From Tubulanus polymorphus (taxonomy: Eukaryota; Nemertea; Palaeonemertea; Tubulaniformes; Tubulanidae): a DNA stretch of 64,000 bases. Below the pieces are notes generated by a model. It was not told the origin of the DNA. It saw only the letters and a program-made list of their open reading frames with translations, and ran no database searches. Positions 23,587-36,050 of this stretch are shown in pieces. Position numbers and translations under genes: made by a program. The DNA is taken from the NCBI RefSeq assembly GCF_964204645.1, contig NC_134030.1:8802278-8866277 (forward strand), given 5' to 3'. Position 1 is the first letter of the stretch. Each line of letters begins with the position of its first letter.

Positions 23587-25290
23587 GCACAGGCATTTGG
23601 GGTCCCACTCCGAGAGCCATTGGGCAGACATCTCGGTGTGATGAGCTAGCCCCAGGAGCCGCTGCACGGACATTGAAGCCCCACTCCGAGAGCCATTGGG
23701 CAGGCATCTCGGAGTGACAAGCTAGCCCCAGGAGCCACTGCACAGGCATTTGGGGTCCCACTCCAAGAGCCATTGGGCAGGCGTCTCGGAGTGACGAGTT
23801 AGCCCCAGGAGCCACTGCACAGGCATTTGGGGTCCCACTCCGAGAGCCATTGGGCAGGCGTCTCGGAGTGACGAGTTAGCCCCAGGAGCCACTGCACAGG
23901 CATTTGGGGTCCCACTCCGAGAGCCATTGGGCAGGCGTCTCGGAGTGACGAGTTAGCCCCAGGAGCCACTGCACAGGCATTTGGGGTCCCACTCCGAGAG
24001 CCATTGGGCAGGCATCTCGGTGTGACGAGCTAGCCCCAGGAGCCGCTGCACAGGCATTTGGGGTCCCACTCCGAGAGCCATTGGGCAGGCATCTCGGTGT
24101 GACGAGCTAGCCCCAGGAGCCGCTGCACAGGCATTTGGGGTCCCACTCCGAGAGCCATTGGACAGGCATCTCGGTGTGTCGAGCTAGCCCCAGGAGCCAC
24201 TGCACGGATATTGAGGCTCAACTCCGAGAGCCATTGGGCAGGCGTCTCAGAGTGATGAGCTAGCCCCAGGAGCCGCTGCACAGGCATTTGGGATCTCACT
24301 CCGAGAGCCATTGGGTAGGCATCTCGGTGTGACGAACTAGCCCCAGGGGCCGCTGCACAGGCATTTGGGGTCCCACTCCGAGAGCCATTGGGCAGGCATC
24401 TCGGTGTGACGAGCTAGCCCCAGGAGCCACTGCACGGACATTGAGGCTCCACTCCGAGAGCCATTGGGCAGGCGTCTCGGAGTGACGAGCTAGCCCCAGG
24501 AGCCGCTGCACAGGCATTTGGGGTCCCACTCCGAGAGCCATTGGGTAGGCATCTCGGTGTGACGAGCTAGTCCCAGGAGCCGCTGCACAGGCATTTGGGG
24601 TCCCACTCCGAGAGCCATTGGACAGGCATCTCGGTGTGACGAGCTAGCCCCAGGAGCCACTGCACGGACATTGAGGCGCCACTCCGAGAGCCATTAGGCA
24701 GGCGTCTCGGAGTGACGAGCTAGCCCCAGGAGCCGCTGCATAGGCATTTGGGGTCTCACTCCGAGAGCCATTGGGTAGGCATCTCGGTGTGACGAGCTAG
24801 CTCTAGGAGCCGCTGCACAGGCATTTGGGGTCCCACTCCGAGAGCCATTGGGCAGGCATCTCAGTGTGACGAGCTAGCCCCAGGAGCCGCTGCACAGGCA
24901 TTTGGGGTCCCACTCCGAGAGCCATTGGACAGGCATCTCGGTGTGACGAGCTAGCCCCAGGAGCCACTGCACGGACATTGAGGCTCCACTCCGAGAGCCA
25001 TTGGACAGGCATCTCGGAGTGACGAGCTATCCCCAGGGGTCGCTGCGAGGATAATTTGGGTCCCACTCCGAGAGCCGTTGGACAGGCATCTCGGTGTGAC
25101 GAGCTAGCCCCAGGAGCCACTGCACAGGCATTTGGGTCTCACTCCGAGAGCCATTCGACAGGCATCTCGGTGTGACGAGCTAGCCCCAGGAGCCGCTGCA
25201 CAAGCATTTGGGGTCCTACTCCGAGAGCCATTTGACAGGCATCTCGGAGTGACGAGCTAGCCCTAGGAACCGCTGCACTAGCATCCAGGG
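23587..25290. repeat. Satellite of 77-bp units, about 22 copies, with a hairpin in each
   Basis: Unit: GCTGCACAGGCATTTGGGGT, CACTCCGAGA, GCCATTGGGCAGGC, TCTCGGAGTG, ACGAGCTAGCCCCAGGA. CACTCCGAGA and TCTCGGAGTG form a perfect 10-bp stem. A variant with ACGGACATTGAGGC occurs near 23660, 24205, 24435, 24665 and 24973, spacing three, three and four units in the right half, a higher-order pattern. Confidence 0.95.
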
Positions 25291-25619
25291 CTACCCTGTG
25301 AGTCATTTGTCAGCCATCCACGGGCTGGAGCACTATTGTTCTTAGTGCCACTATCGCCACGAGGAGTTTGGGTAAGAGCCCATGGGAGGAAGGATCATGA
25401 ACCAGAGAGGTTCTTATCATCAGTGCTCACCTCCAGTGAACCGCCGGTCGATACTGGTTCTTTTGTGAACGAAATCGATACATGTAATGGCCAGATGGAC
25501 CGAGAAAGCACGGCCTAAGTCACTAAGCAATGAATATATGTAATGAATTAATGAAGATTGGTGAAATATTGTAAAATACGAATATATTGTAAAATCAAAA
25601 ATTATGTATATTGTCACGA

Positions 25620-25891
25620 TGACAAACTAAAGAGGAAGCTCGCCGATCAATTCGGTACAAAAGGAAGCGACTGTCGTTCAGAGAATGCGCGATCATTCTC
25701 GCTGTGGTCAAAAGTAGCTCCAACTATTCATTTCTTCGCCACTGATTCGAAACTAGAACGGCGGATCCGAGCAGCCACCCGGCATCCTCAAGTGCACACT
25801 GGCGACGAGGACGGCTTAATGATTGGTAAAAAATCTACACGTCATCGTAAACCGGACCCCTCGGTGATTGAGGCACGCTCGACAACTCATG
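25620..25891 (+). other. Possible coding exon ending at a strong donor, unassigned
   Basis: The open frame from KRKLADQFGT to RSTTHG ends at a consensus donor (CATG|gtaagt). The text is of higher complexity than its AT-rich flanks and is mostly basic. No start context, acceptor or partner exon could be placed and no family is recognised, so chance remains possible. Confidence 0.2.
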
Positions 25892-25959
25892 GTAAGTTAT
25901 TCCATGATTTTTTTAAATCTTAAAAAAAGCATTGTCCTTCTTATTCATTTGATTAATCG

Positions 25960-26110
25960 ATATTTATTCGATTTGAGTGTTATTTTCATTTGAAACCACC
26001 ACAATACCTGCCGGGCCGAGAAACAGGAGGTTTGATTTTGAAATCGGAAATCGAAGTACAACATGTACCAGTACCTGATCGGCGGTCGAATTTTCATAAT
26101 GTTTTGCTTG
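25960..26110 (+). repeat. Dispersed repeat family R1, copy 2
   Basis: GAAACAGGAGGTTTGATTTT, GAAATCGGAAATCGAAGTAC and CTGATCGGCGGTCGAATTTT, as in copies at 17285-17475 (inverted) and 53935-54125. It lies upstream of NDUFS2. Confidence 0.75.
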
Positions 26111-26394
26111 CGACTATTTTAGCTGGTTTTTTTTGCATTTGGAAATAACTATTATAGGATCATATTTTCCATTGTTCATATTTGTTGGCGTTTTCACGTG
26201 TAAATAGTCCGAAAGTTTATTGTAGGTTTTTGTCGAGCAATGTTGATGTAATAGTCTTCTTAGCGTCCTCTTAAGTTGTTTGCCCCGGTATGTTGACTAG
26301 TGCCGGTCCAGTTTTTTGAAAATTTCCTAGAATGGGTTTCAGTTTCTCTATCAGTTTTGACCATTTTATATCAGTTTTTTCGAAAAGAATTTGT

Positions 26395-26790
26395 GAGTCC
26401 ACCATCGTCAAATCGTACTATCAAATTTGATTATGCCAGAGGCGTTTTTATCTAGATGTTGATTTGTCAAATCAATTTACCAAAGTAAATTCTGCACATG
26501 CCATTTACTACTTGATTTATCAAATCGATTCGGCTAATCACTGCATTTATTCAAATAATGACTCAAATCGATTTGATAAATCAAGCAAATTGCTAGTGGA
26601 GCGATTTACTTGATTTGTCTAACTAATTTGAGTAGATTTAAATGGAGAGTAAAGATGGCGGAAAAGAATCAGAAAGTCTCCCAGCACTGGTTACTTATCC
26701 GCGCGTTTATCTAACTGCAAATCGATTTATCAAATCAGATTATACGATTTTACAAAATCAAATTTAATTTGATGTGATAAATTCGCCTTA
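26395..26790. repeat. Palindromic AATCGATTT-rich element upstream of NDUFS2
   Basis: CTTGATTTATCAAATCGATT (26511-26530) pairs with AAATCGATTTGATAAATCAA ending near 26584, and the outer halves (GCGTTTTTATCTAG..., ...GCGCGTTTATCTAAC) are also roughly inverted. Probably a degenerate fold-back transposon about 110 bp from the NDUFS2 start. Confidence 0.5.
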
Positions 26791-26897
26791 GATTTTAAAG
26801 CCCGTATACAAATTAGTATCGTGTGTACGTCCGTCCCGTAGCCCGGTGTTGTATTCCGTATTTTATGCTCTTGATTGAGCTGTTAAATAAGGTCAAA

Positions 26898-29800
26898 ATG
26901 GCGTCGCTGGTCAGGGCCGTGTCGCCAAAACTACTACAAAATGCAGTTTTACTGAATAAGTCGTGTTTGAACATCGTAAGGTAAGGGTTTATATGTTGAA
27001 AGCTTCATTTTAGGTAAGATTGCAACCAGCCTATGTTCCGCATAAATTCTTACAGGCGAAAAAATTCACCTCGGCTGACTGAATTCCTCCCAATCCCGAA
27101 TCCGCGGGTTGTTGTTGTGGTTGTTACGTAAATAACGATTCGTAATTTCTCAATAGGGTTTAGAACACAATGCTCTGTTTTTTAGGTGTGGTTCGGTATG
27201 GCATCCTGATAAAACGTATTATGATCAGTTCAAAGATCCCGTAATGTATCCAGATGAGTTTACATCTAAATGGAAAAACCGGCCATTTAACGGTATGTTG
27301 GCCTACGGCTACACGCATTAGTACTAGTGGACTCCATCCACTCTTCAAGTCTGATTTCAGCAACCCTGAAGTGAACTTTACCCCAACCTTAAGTTGGGTT
27401 TTTTTCATCTAATATTTGTTTCTTAACCATTGATATAATGTCCAAATTATATTTGCCTACCATCCAATTCAGATGTCATCATTCTCTTGGGGGAATGCTT
27501 TGGTCATGAACATAATTTAACATTTCTTAGATTATGAATTAGGGGATGAATGATTTGTATGATTTTATAGAGAAAGCTGAAGTAATCGAGAAGGAAGTTC
27601 AAAACATTACGTTGAATTTCGGGCCTCAGCATCCAGCTGCTCACGGAGTCTTGCGTTTAGTGCTTACCCTTGATGGTGAGGTGAGTTGAAGCGATAGAAT
27701 TGTAGCCGTGTTGATGCCTGCATAGAACTACAGCGAGGGATTAGAGTAAAATTTAGGGTTATCGGTGACATTGAATTTGTGCTACTGAAAAACAAATGGT
27801 GGCATAAATGTATGAACTGCCTAATTTTCTGTGAACACATGTACCCAGTTGCAGCGGCTTTGAAGTGAGTACATACGCTGGCCTAATGCAATTGGAACTT
27901 GCCCAGCAGCGACACTAGCCCCTATGTCAAAATTGGTATTATGGAATGCATGGAAATTCCAATACATCTTTTCGATCATTTCATCTGCCTATCTACATGT
28001 CCACTTGTTTCTAATGAGTGCTGTTAGAAATGGAAACTGGAATATAACATATTTGTAACTATTTCAGACTGTCGTGAGAGCCGATCCGCACATAGGCTTA
28101 CTCCATCGCGGAACTGAGAAACTGATCGAGTATAAAACATATCTACAGGTCAGTATCACTGAATGCCGAAAACCGTTTTGTAAGTTACAAATGAAATCAA
28201 TCATTTAGCATATACTCGTAATTTTGCCAAATCTGTCAAGCGACAACATTGATCAATATAAGTATTATGAACTATTATTTTCAGGCAAATTTAAAATGTA
28301 CACAATTTGCACCTGTTTATATTGCAGGCTTTACCTTATTTCGATCGCTTGGACTATGTTTCGATGATGTGTAATGAGCAATGTTACTCGTTAGCCGTCG
28401 AGAGGTTATTGAACATAGAAGTTCCGGAACGCGCGAAATGGATCAGAAGTAAGTGCCGCTAGTTCCATCCCGGGGCATGGTAAGGTTATAACAGGGTTCT
28501 TGAAGGTTTTGGAAAGTTTTGGAAAATGCGAATCTTTTTCCAGGTGCTTGAAAAGCTGTGGAAATTTTGTTTCATTCTCTATAGCTATGGAGAAGGTATT
28601 GAAAATCAGAAAGTTGTCCCGAAATGTAATTTTCCTTCTATTTTGAATTTAAGGCGGTATTCCTAATTGTCTAAGAATTTTAACGACAGTAGGGAGTTGC
28701 TACTGTCGATAAAACCATTGTTCATAGCCACCATACATTTGATAAAGATATTTGTGAAAAAAACTTTGTTGATGGTATTGATAATTTACTAATGGCATTT
28801 ATTTACTTTGAATGGGCCTGAGTTGTCTGTTCGAAGTTGATTTAGGGGTATGAAAAATTGATAATCTATGTATGGAAAAGGTAAAAAACCAGCCAACAAA
28901 TTAGTTGTTGTAATCTGAATTTGAATTAAAAATGTGTTTCTGTTTGTTGTTGCAGCGTTGTTCGGGGAGATCACTCGTCTGCTGAATCACGTCATGGCCG
29001 TCGGTTGCCACGCGTTGGACGTCGGAGCGATGACGCCGTTTTTCTGGCTTTTCGAAGAGCGTGAGAAACTGTGCGAAATCTACGAGCGCGTTTCCGGCGC
29101 TCGCATGCACGCCGCTTACGTTCGCCCGGGAGGAGTGGCCTTGGTAAATATATAAAAGAAAAAATTGAAACGATCATTTTATGATTAATTGCTTTGGGGG
29201 CATGTACAGGGTGCAGGGTGTACTCTGATCTGGAAAACTCGGGGAATTCGAAGAATTTTACCAAAAACTGGAAAACTCTGGGAATTCAGATTAAGACTAC
29301 GTGTTTCTTTATCAATACGTGATTCGATGAAAAATGAATGAATTGTAACATTTTAAACCTAGAAATTTCTCAGATTCACTTGGAGAATTTAGTGCAATCA
29401 CTTGGAAAATTCAGGGGAAAGTTCGGGGCTTTGTAAATGGGTAAAAAGTGGTTGTTATGATGTAAATTTGATATGTAAAAATCATCAAATGCTATGCCAA
29501 CTCAGCAAATTCTTTTTAACTCGGTGCATAATCTACCGGGGTATTTGATAGATTCAGAAGACATTCACAATCCATGCCCCCAATAGTTGCTCAGCATGTT
29601 AAACTCGTATTATTGTATACTGTCTAGGATATGCCGCTCGGTTTAATGGATGATATTTACGAATGGATCGAGAAATTCGGTCAACGAATCGACGAAGTTC
29701 ACGAACTGTTGTCGAATAACCGAATCTGGAAAGAGCGAACAATCGACATCGGTGTCATCTCGTCGGAGGAGGCGTTAAACTATGGCTTCAGGTATGTACA

Positions 29801-31878
29801 GCTGATCATCAGATGTTCCTAGACAATATTGATGAAAAAAAAGGCGCGAATTAGAAAAGAACAGGGTTCATACAGATCAAGGAATTCAGGAATATTTTTC
29901 CCTGCTGAAGAAAATCAAAGAATCTGGACTCCCGGCTTTTTCCTTTAAAGTCATGGAATTTCAGATTCACAGAAATTTTCCAAGTACAATTGTTTTGTAT
30001 CTACTGCCATGCATACTCTAGGCAGCATGCTGTCTATTTATTACCAGCACACCTATTATGCACACTGATTATTGTTCTGAAACCACTTCAATGATTGAGC
30101 AATAAAGAGACCGGCTACAGGTTGATACAATAACCATGGCTTGGTGTCATTTATAAAGAAAACAAACAGTTAAAGGTTTCAATGGAAGATTTTTAAGCGC
30201 TTAATGAGTTGCTTTTACGATTTTCAGTGGAGTGATGTTGCGCGGTTCCGGTATCAAGTGGGATCTCAGGAAATCGCAGCCGTACGATAACTACCACAAG
30301 GTCGATTTCGACGTTCCGATCGGAAAATCCGGAGACACATACGACAGGTATGCGCACTATTCATCCAGTCGTTTCATAGTCGATTTCATCAGAAGCAAAT
30401 TTAACGCTAGGAAGACGTATCGTTTCTAGGTATCTGTGTCGTATGGAAGAGATGAGACAATCGATTCGAATTATACATCAGTGTTTGAATAAGATGACGC
30501 CTGGAGAAGTCCGTGTCGACGACGCTAAAGTATCTCCTCCTCGTAGAGGTGAAATGAAGGTTAGTTGAATCAAAAATTTGAAATGACACGCGTACACAAG
30601 TGCCTCGTACAAGGTCCCTACAACTCCTCGATTTCTTTGTATCTCCTTCTAAATTGAATTTTAAAAGAGTCAACATTAATTGGGTAGATTTTACAGTACA
30701 GTAAATTTTCTCTTTTGAAACACCTTACGATATTTTCTAGGAATGACTTATCAGTAGAGGCCTTGTTCTTACAGAGTGGCCACTGGCCTGCAAAATAGGG
30801 AAAATTCATCTATGTCTTACATCTTTGACCGTGTAAAATCAAATCAAAGTGGACCCTTAGTACGTGTAGTGTAGACTGGTCCGTGCGATGAACGCATTTC
30901 ATGACAAAGGTTTCCTGTGCATCTGCCACATGGAGTTTATATCTCCCTGCGATTGGCGATTCAGAAACTCGTACTTGTAATGTATAGAAGCATAATGTTT
31001 GGTTTCTTGTGCCATTGCAGGAATCGATGGAAGCTTTGATTCATCACTTCAAGCTCTATTCGGAAGGTTATCAAGTGCCGCCGGGCAATACTTATACGGC
31101 GATCGAAGCTCCGAAAGGTGAATTCGGTGTCTATCTCATATCCGATGGCACAAACAAACCGTACAGATGTAAAATCAAAGCTCCGGGTTTCGCTCATCTG
31201 GTAAGTATAGAACTGTCTTGGGGTACTTGTGAGACTTGTACAAGTCCATCAAATCCTTTTGAGTGCCCTTCTCTATTTCGTCAACAAAGATGATAGGAGC
31301 ATTTCAGCGCGAGGTAACCTAATATTGCCTTCTGGACATCGAAGTACCCTTTTGGGATGTGACAAGTTCTTCACAACTAGCCCCTCATTGCGGGAGTACA
31401 CCTAATATTGCCTTCTGGACATCGAAGTACCCTTTTGGGATGTGACAAGTTCTTCACAACTAGCCCCTCATTGCGGGAGTACACCTAATATTGCCTTCTG
31501 GACGTCGAAGTACCATTTTGGGATGTGACAAATTCTTCAGAACTAGCCCCTCATTGCGGGAGTACACCTGATATTGCCTTCTGGACATCGAAGTACCATT
31601 TTGGGATGTGACAAGTTCTTAACAACTAGCCCCTCATTGCGGGAGTACACCTAATATTGCCTTTGTTGATATCAAAGTACCCTATTGGGATGTGACAAGT
31701 TTTTCAGAACTAGCCCCTGACTGTTAATCCATCGATGGTCAACACACTTGTAAGGTTTAATTATTTGACTGTCCATTTTCAGGCTGGTTTACATAAATTA
31801 TCAAAAGGCCACATGTTAGCCGATGTCGTCGCGATTATCGGTACACTGGACGTAGTGTTCGGAGAAGTCGATCGATAA
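26898..31878 (+). CDS. NDUFS2: NADH dehydrogenase (ubiquinone) iron-sulfur protein 2, complex I 49 kDa subunit
   Basis: Eleven exons: 26898-26980, 27186-27292, 27571-27680, 28068-28148, 28328-28448, 28956-29143, 29628-29791, 30228-30347, 30430-30559, 31021-31200 and 31783-31878; 1380 nt, 459 residues, close to the usual length. A basic mitochondrial presequence ([20 protein letters not shown]) is followed by the conserved core: [55 protein letters not shown]-type segment [28 protein letters not shown] and the invariant end VFGEVDR. It lies in the peripheral arm of complex I in the mitochondrial matrix and helps form the quinone-binding site with the PSST subunit. All phases join without frameshift. 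The last intron holds an 83-bp tandem repeat, and a fold-back repeat follows the stop codon. Confidence 0.97.
31318..31720 (+). repeat. 83-bp tandem repeat in the last NDUFS2 intron
   Basis: About 4.8 copies of a unit with CCTAATATTGCCTTCTGGAC, CCTTTTGGGATGTGACAAG and AACTAGCCCCTCATTGCGGG. The first two are identical; the last is most diverged. Confidence 0.95.
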
Positions 31879-32035
31879 TGCGAAACTGAAACCAAAATAG
31901 ACGTCTTAGGAAATTAATGTTGAAATAGCTTTAGCGATTTGTAAATAAGTACTAACAGTGACAAATACGTAAGATTCTCTCGTCTTGTACATAGTATTAA
32001 CCATTAGTGAAACTCTATGTCCGTGTTGTGAGGAA

Positions 32036-32291
32036 ATAATCCCACTCCGATATGACGAAAGACAAATTCCAAAAGGTTTCCGTTAAACTAATCATTTATT
32101 GATTCGATGTTTTTCGATTATAACCTAATACCGTCAGTCATACAGGAATACCGAGAAAACTATGATATATATATTTAATATTCCTGAAGATGACTATTAG
32201 GTTATAGCCGAAACATCGAATCAATAAATATATAAGCTTTAAAGGAAATTTTTCGGACCTCATCTTTCTCGTTATATTAGTGTGGGATTAT
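32036..32291. repeat. Fold-back repeat just after NDUFS2
   Basis: Ends ATAATCCCAC / GTGGGATTAT. The inner arms TTATTGATTCGATGTTTTTC and GCCGAAACATCGAATCAATAA are near-perfect complements (32094-32130 with 32196-32229). It may sit in the NDUFS2 3' UTR; a CAATAAATA near 32222 could serve as a poly(A) signal. Confidence 0.7.
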
Positions 32292-33480
32292 GTATTGTTC
32301 GGGTGAATCAAGCAGGTGGTCTTAATTTTTGGAGAGCCTCGCTTGCCGAGGTGTCGCATCTAAGAGAAATTGATTTTCTAACTTAAGATTTTCTTATTTA
32401 TAAACTGTCTGCAAAATGTTCTCAGTAATCCCCAAGAGTTGTTCAGACTGATATTTTTCGCTTGTTGTTAATATTTTGAGTAGTGCTAGGTATAAATTGT
32501 ATCGATTTGAAGCCTATAATTAAATGTGATGAATGGAAAGACTCTCGAGTTCGTGTTGGTGTACTGTATAGAAAGAATATTGTGGTATTTGAATAAAAAT
32601 GATTGTAAAAGAAAACACGACCGTGTGTGGTGAATGTTAATTTTTTGGGTTTTAATCCAAGCTTCCATATTCAAGCGTAGCGAGTTTTCTGGAGATTCAG
32701 ATTTAGTTTGGTCAATGGAAGAGCCAATGAATAGCATCAGACCGGTCTCCCTTTTTGTTTGGACTGTCATTGAATAGGGTTCCTACGACCGATTCCTTCT
32801 AGAAAACGGAAAATGTTTTAAAAGGAGCTAGAAACTACTTTAATTTGAGCGAATTGCCCAAAACTTCTATTCAGAGAAATAGGCTATTAGAAATTGTTTG
32901 TCTCATTAGTTCGGTTATCGGAGTTAGTCGACTATAGTCGAACTAAATGAAACGGAATGTCCGTTAGTCGGAACTATGGTCCGGAAATCGTCGACCACGC
33001 AATTGAACACGGTTGCTATAGTTCGGACCTGGCTGATACTGTGAAATACGTTACGATCAAACTAGTTTTCCTTGAACCACTAGGTAAACTACAGTTTACC
33101 TAGTAATTCAACTAATAGTGTGTTCCGTGAAAAGCTGTGAATTTTATAGGGCAGTGAAATGGGGGTGTTACTAAAACTGTTTTCTGAAACGAAGACCTAT
33201 GCACTTTGCGATACTAGAACTATGCCTGACTAAAACGAAGACCGAAGACCTACGCACTCATTAGAAATCATCACTTGGGCACTTGCTGTGTATTCAACCT
33301 CTGTCAATGAGTTTAGGCATGGACGTATCTCCTAGTTTATACGTCCATGGTTTAGGCAATACCAGATACAAACAAACGCATATGAAACGTAAATTGGTCG
33401 GTTTTCTCTGGTGCGTATAGTCTTCGTTTTAGCAGTGCTTTGTTTTAGTAACGCTTGTTGCTATATCAAACTTAACTAAA
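32292..33480. other. Intergenic, no gene recognised
   Basis: AT-rich DNA with one clear palindrome (GGACGTATCTCC...TTTATACGTCCATGG near 33319-33353). The 94-codon minus frame (32770-32486) shows no family resemblance. Confidence 0.5.
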
Positions 33481-36050
33481 CGAATGACAAATTTCAAAAT
33501 CAATCATTTATTCTCATACAACAATTATACAAAATGCCAGGTTTGTGCTCGAGGAATTATAATGTAAGCTCCTCAAACACGGACTTTCAAAAACAACTAG
33601 TCCAACCACCATAGGCGTATAAACTATAAACGAGAGTTTATACGCCCATGGTCCAACCATAGACTCTAAAACAGAAACGTCTATGGCCCACAACCATGGA
33701 CTCTTAAACCGTGAGTCCATGGCTCCCCGCACTAAAACCAGAGATAAACCTGGCCTAATACTCTGGAAAGTGTAGGATTAAGTAATCAATCTGATTTACC
33801 TTCTTACATCATTTTATTTTCACATCATATTAACTTTTAGCTTATTTTCTCAAATTTTAATAGATATTTTATTTCTATTATTACTATGTATGAAATTGTA
33901 CTAACTTAAAACAAAGTTACATGTAAGGTATTTAGAAGTCTTTATCTACGATACATTTCCACTACAGCTGATTTATACAATTTGCATCAATAGGAAAATA
34001 ACAAAAATACACAAAGAATAATAAACTTTGATCCATAAAAAAACCGAAAAATGGACTAGTCTAAGATTATGAATTTGACAATTCATGATGTCAATATAAA
34101 CGACACATTGTTATATTTTATGAAATATGAATCTATCATGTCAACTTTTCAAATGACATCGATTGAGGACATCTCATTTATCAAGAAAAAGCTCAACTTT
34201 ATTCGATAGGACCTTAATAAATCAATGTTTTATGAACAATTGACATGAACATGTCATTTTATCTCCACAACAACAATTATACCTAAATGACAGGTATTCA
34301 TGTACTGGAGGAAGCGCCACATGCATTTACAAAAACGTGACCTGTATTTCAAAAAAAGTCTCCAACATAAAAAAATTAGAACCGGAGATAAAACCACAAA
34401 TTCAATCTGGAAAGCTAAAGATTAGATTAAATAAACAGTCTTTGATGTAATTTTCATTAACATTATTTTACAAGATAGCTAGTTTTGCCACCTTTGCCTT
34501 GTCTTTAGGAGGTTTCAAGACATTATCAAATTGGTTATTTTCTCAAATGTTACAGTTAATGCAAAGTATTTTGGAGGTATTCTCTTCTATGCATTCAGCA
34601 AGAGTATATAAATCGAGTATATAAATATTGTTCAACTGCCAATTTGAATAGAGCTAGGGCAATTACTAATAACTAATGGCTTTGCTACAATTAAGTTAAG
34701 ATTCAATAACTAACTTTTTGAGGTGCTTCTTGTGCAGACATTCAGAACCCATACAGACATTGTTAAACCATGGTTTTAGAGTCCATAGCTAGCGTAATCT
34801 ACTGATTAATACTGTTCATATATCCTCATTTATCAAGAGACTGCTCCTCTATTTTGCTACTCAATTTTCCATAAGGGCCTTAATGAAAATAGTATTTTAT
34901 GAACCATTGATGAACACCACAGTATGAATGACGAAACATGTATATCATTTTATTCTTAAACAACAACCCCACTAAATGAGTTATTTATAAAACAGTTCAA
35001 CATAAAACCTACAAATTCACTCACTCTGGAAAGCGTAAGGTAAACTAATTAATCTTAGTTATTACAAGAAAACTAAAAACATTGCCAAAAATTTCCTCGT
35101 CTGAGAGATTTCTTTAATTATCAACTAGCTTATTTCACAAATCAAATGTTATATTGAAACAAAGCAGGGTCTGATTTAAGCACTAGTCCAATTGCCCGAG
35201 ACAAGTATATTTTCATTAGGGCATGTAGGTTATCACAATCACTCGTCCACCGGGCTTGTGTAATTCTATATCTCAAAGCTTTTATCCCACTCGATGCTAG
35301 GGATGATTGTGTCTCAATCGGACTACTCATGTAGGGCAAGTTGATTTTTGAGGGGGCAAGTGATATTACATATGCTTGCCCCAAGGTCAAGTGGCATTTA
35401 TTCCTTAGATCAAACCCTGCAAACTATTATAAAGGTTTTTCTTCGTGATGATTTTAAGATAAATCGAGTATCTTCATATAAATATGGTTTGACTGACGAA
35501 GCTACGGCAACTTCTTAATTTGTATTATTCAACTTGATAGTAGATATCAATACAACTCTATATATAGATCAGAAATTCTTCTTGTCCAGATATTACAGGC
35601 CCCACACAAATGCGGTTAAACTGATAATCAAAACAAAGCTAGGACAATTGACCAATTAGCACTATATCCTCGAGTTAGCCTATCAAGAAACTGCTCCTTT
35701 TATTCTATGCTCCTGCTAATCAAATCAGTATTTTATGAACCACTGAAAAGCCCCACATTGGAATTGTTGCTATAGAAATTAACAACTAAAAAGTTTCAAC
35801 ACGAATGATGAAAATGTACATCGTTTTATTCACATGACAATAATATCTTAAACGAGGAATCATCATCATGCAAGTTCCTAATTTCCAAACATGCGTTATG
35901 TGTTACAATAACAGTCTCCAACAGAGCATTAAAACTAGAGATGGAACATACAGATTCACTCTGGAAATCTAAGTATCAACTAATCATTACTTTCACTAGA
36001 AAACTAGAATTTTGCCTATTTTGCCCTGTCTTAAAGATGTCCAAGCACCT
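33480..36050. repeat. Four diverged tandem copies of a 600-900-bp unit
   Basis: The end block (ACCAGAGATAAA...CTCTGGAAAGTGTAGGATTA) recurs near 33770, 34400, 35020 and 35960, each time after a run like CATTTTATTC...CAACAATTATAC. The first copy holds palindromes with ATAAACTATAAACGAGAGTTTAT and ACTCTTAAACCGTGAGT. The 72-codon minus frame at 33732-33514 spans those palindromes and is not credible as a gene. Confidence 0.6.

Noticed and set aside
23339-25120. Minus-strand frames of 81-158 codons with ARHSEMPAQWLSEW-like repeats
   Set aside because: By-products of the 77-bp satellite; no stable frame across units and no splice or start logic.
21025-25290. Repeat-spacer look of the 131-bp and 77-bp arrays as CRISPR
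   Set aside because: The repeats are head-to-tail without unique spacers, and the genome is animal.
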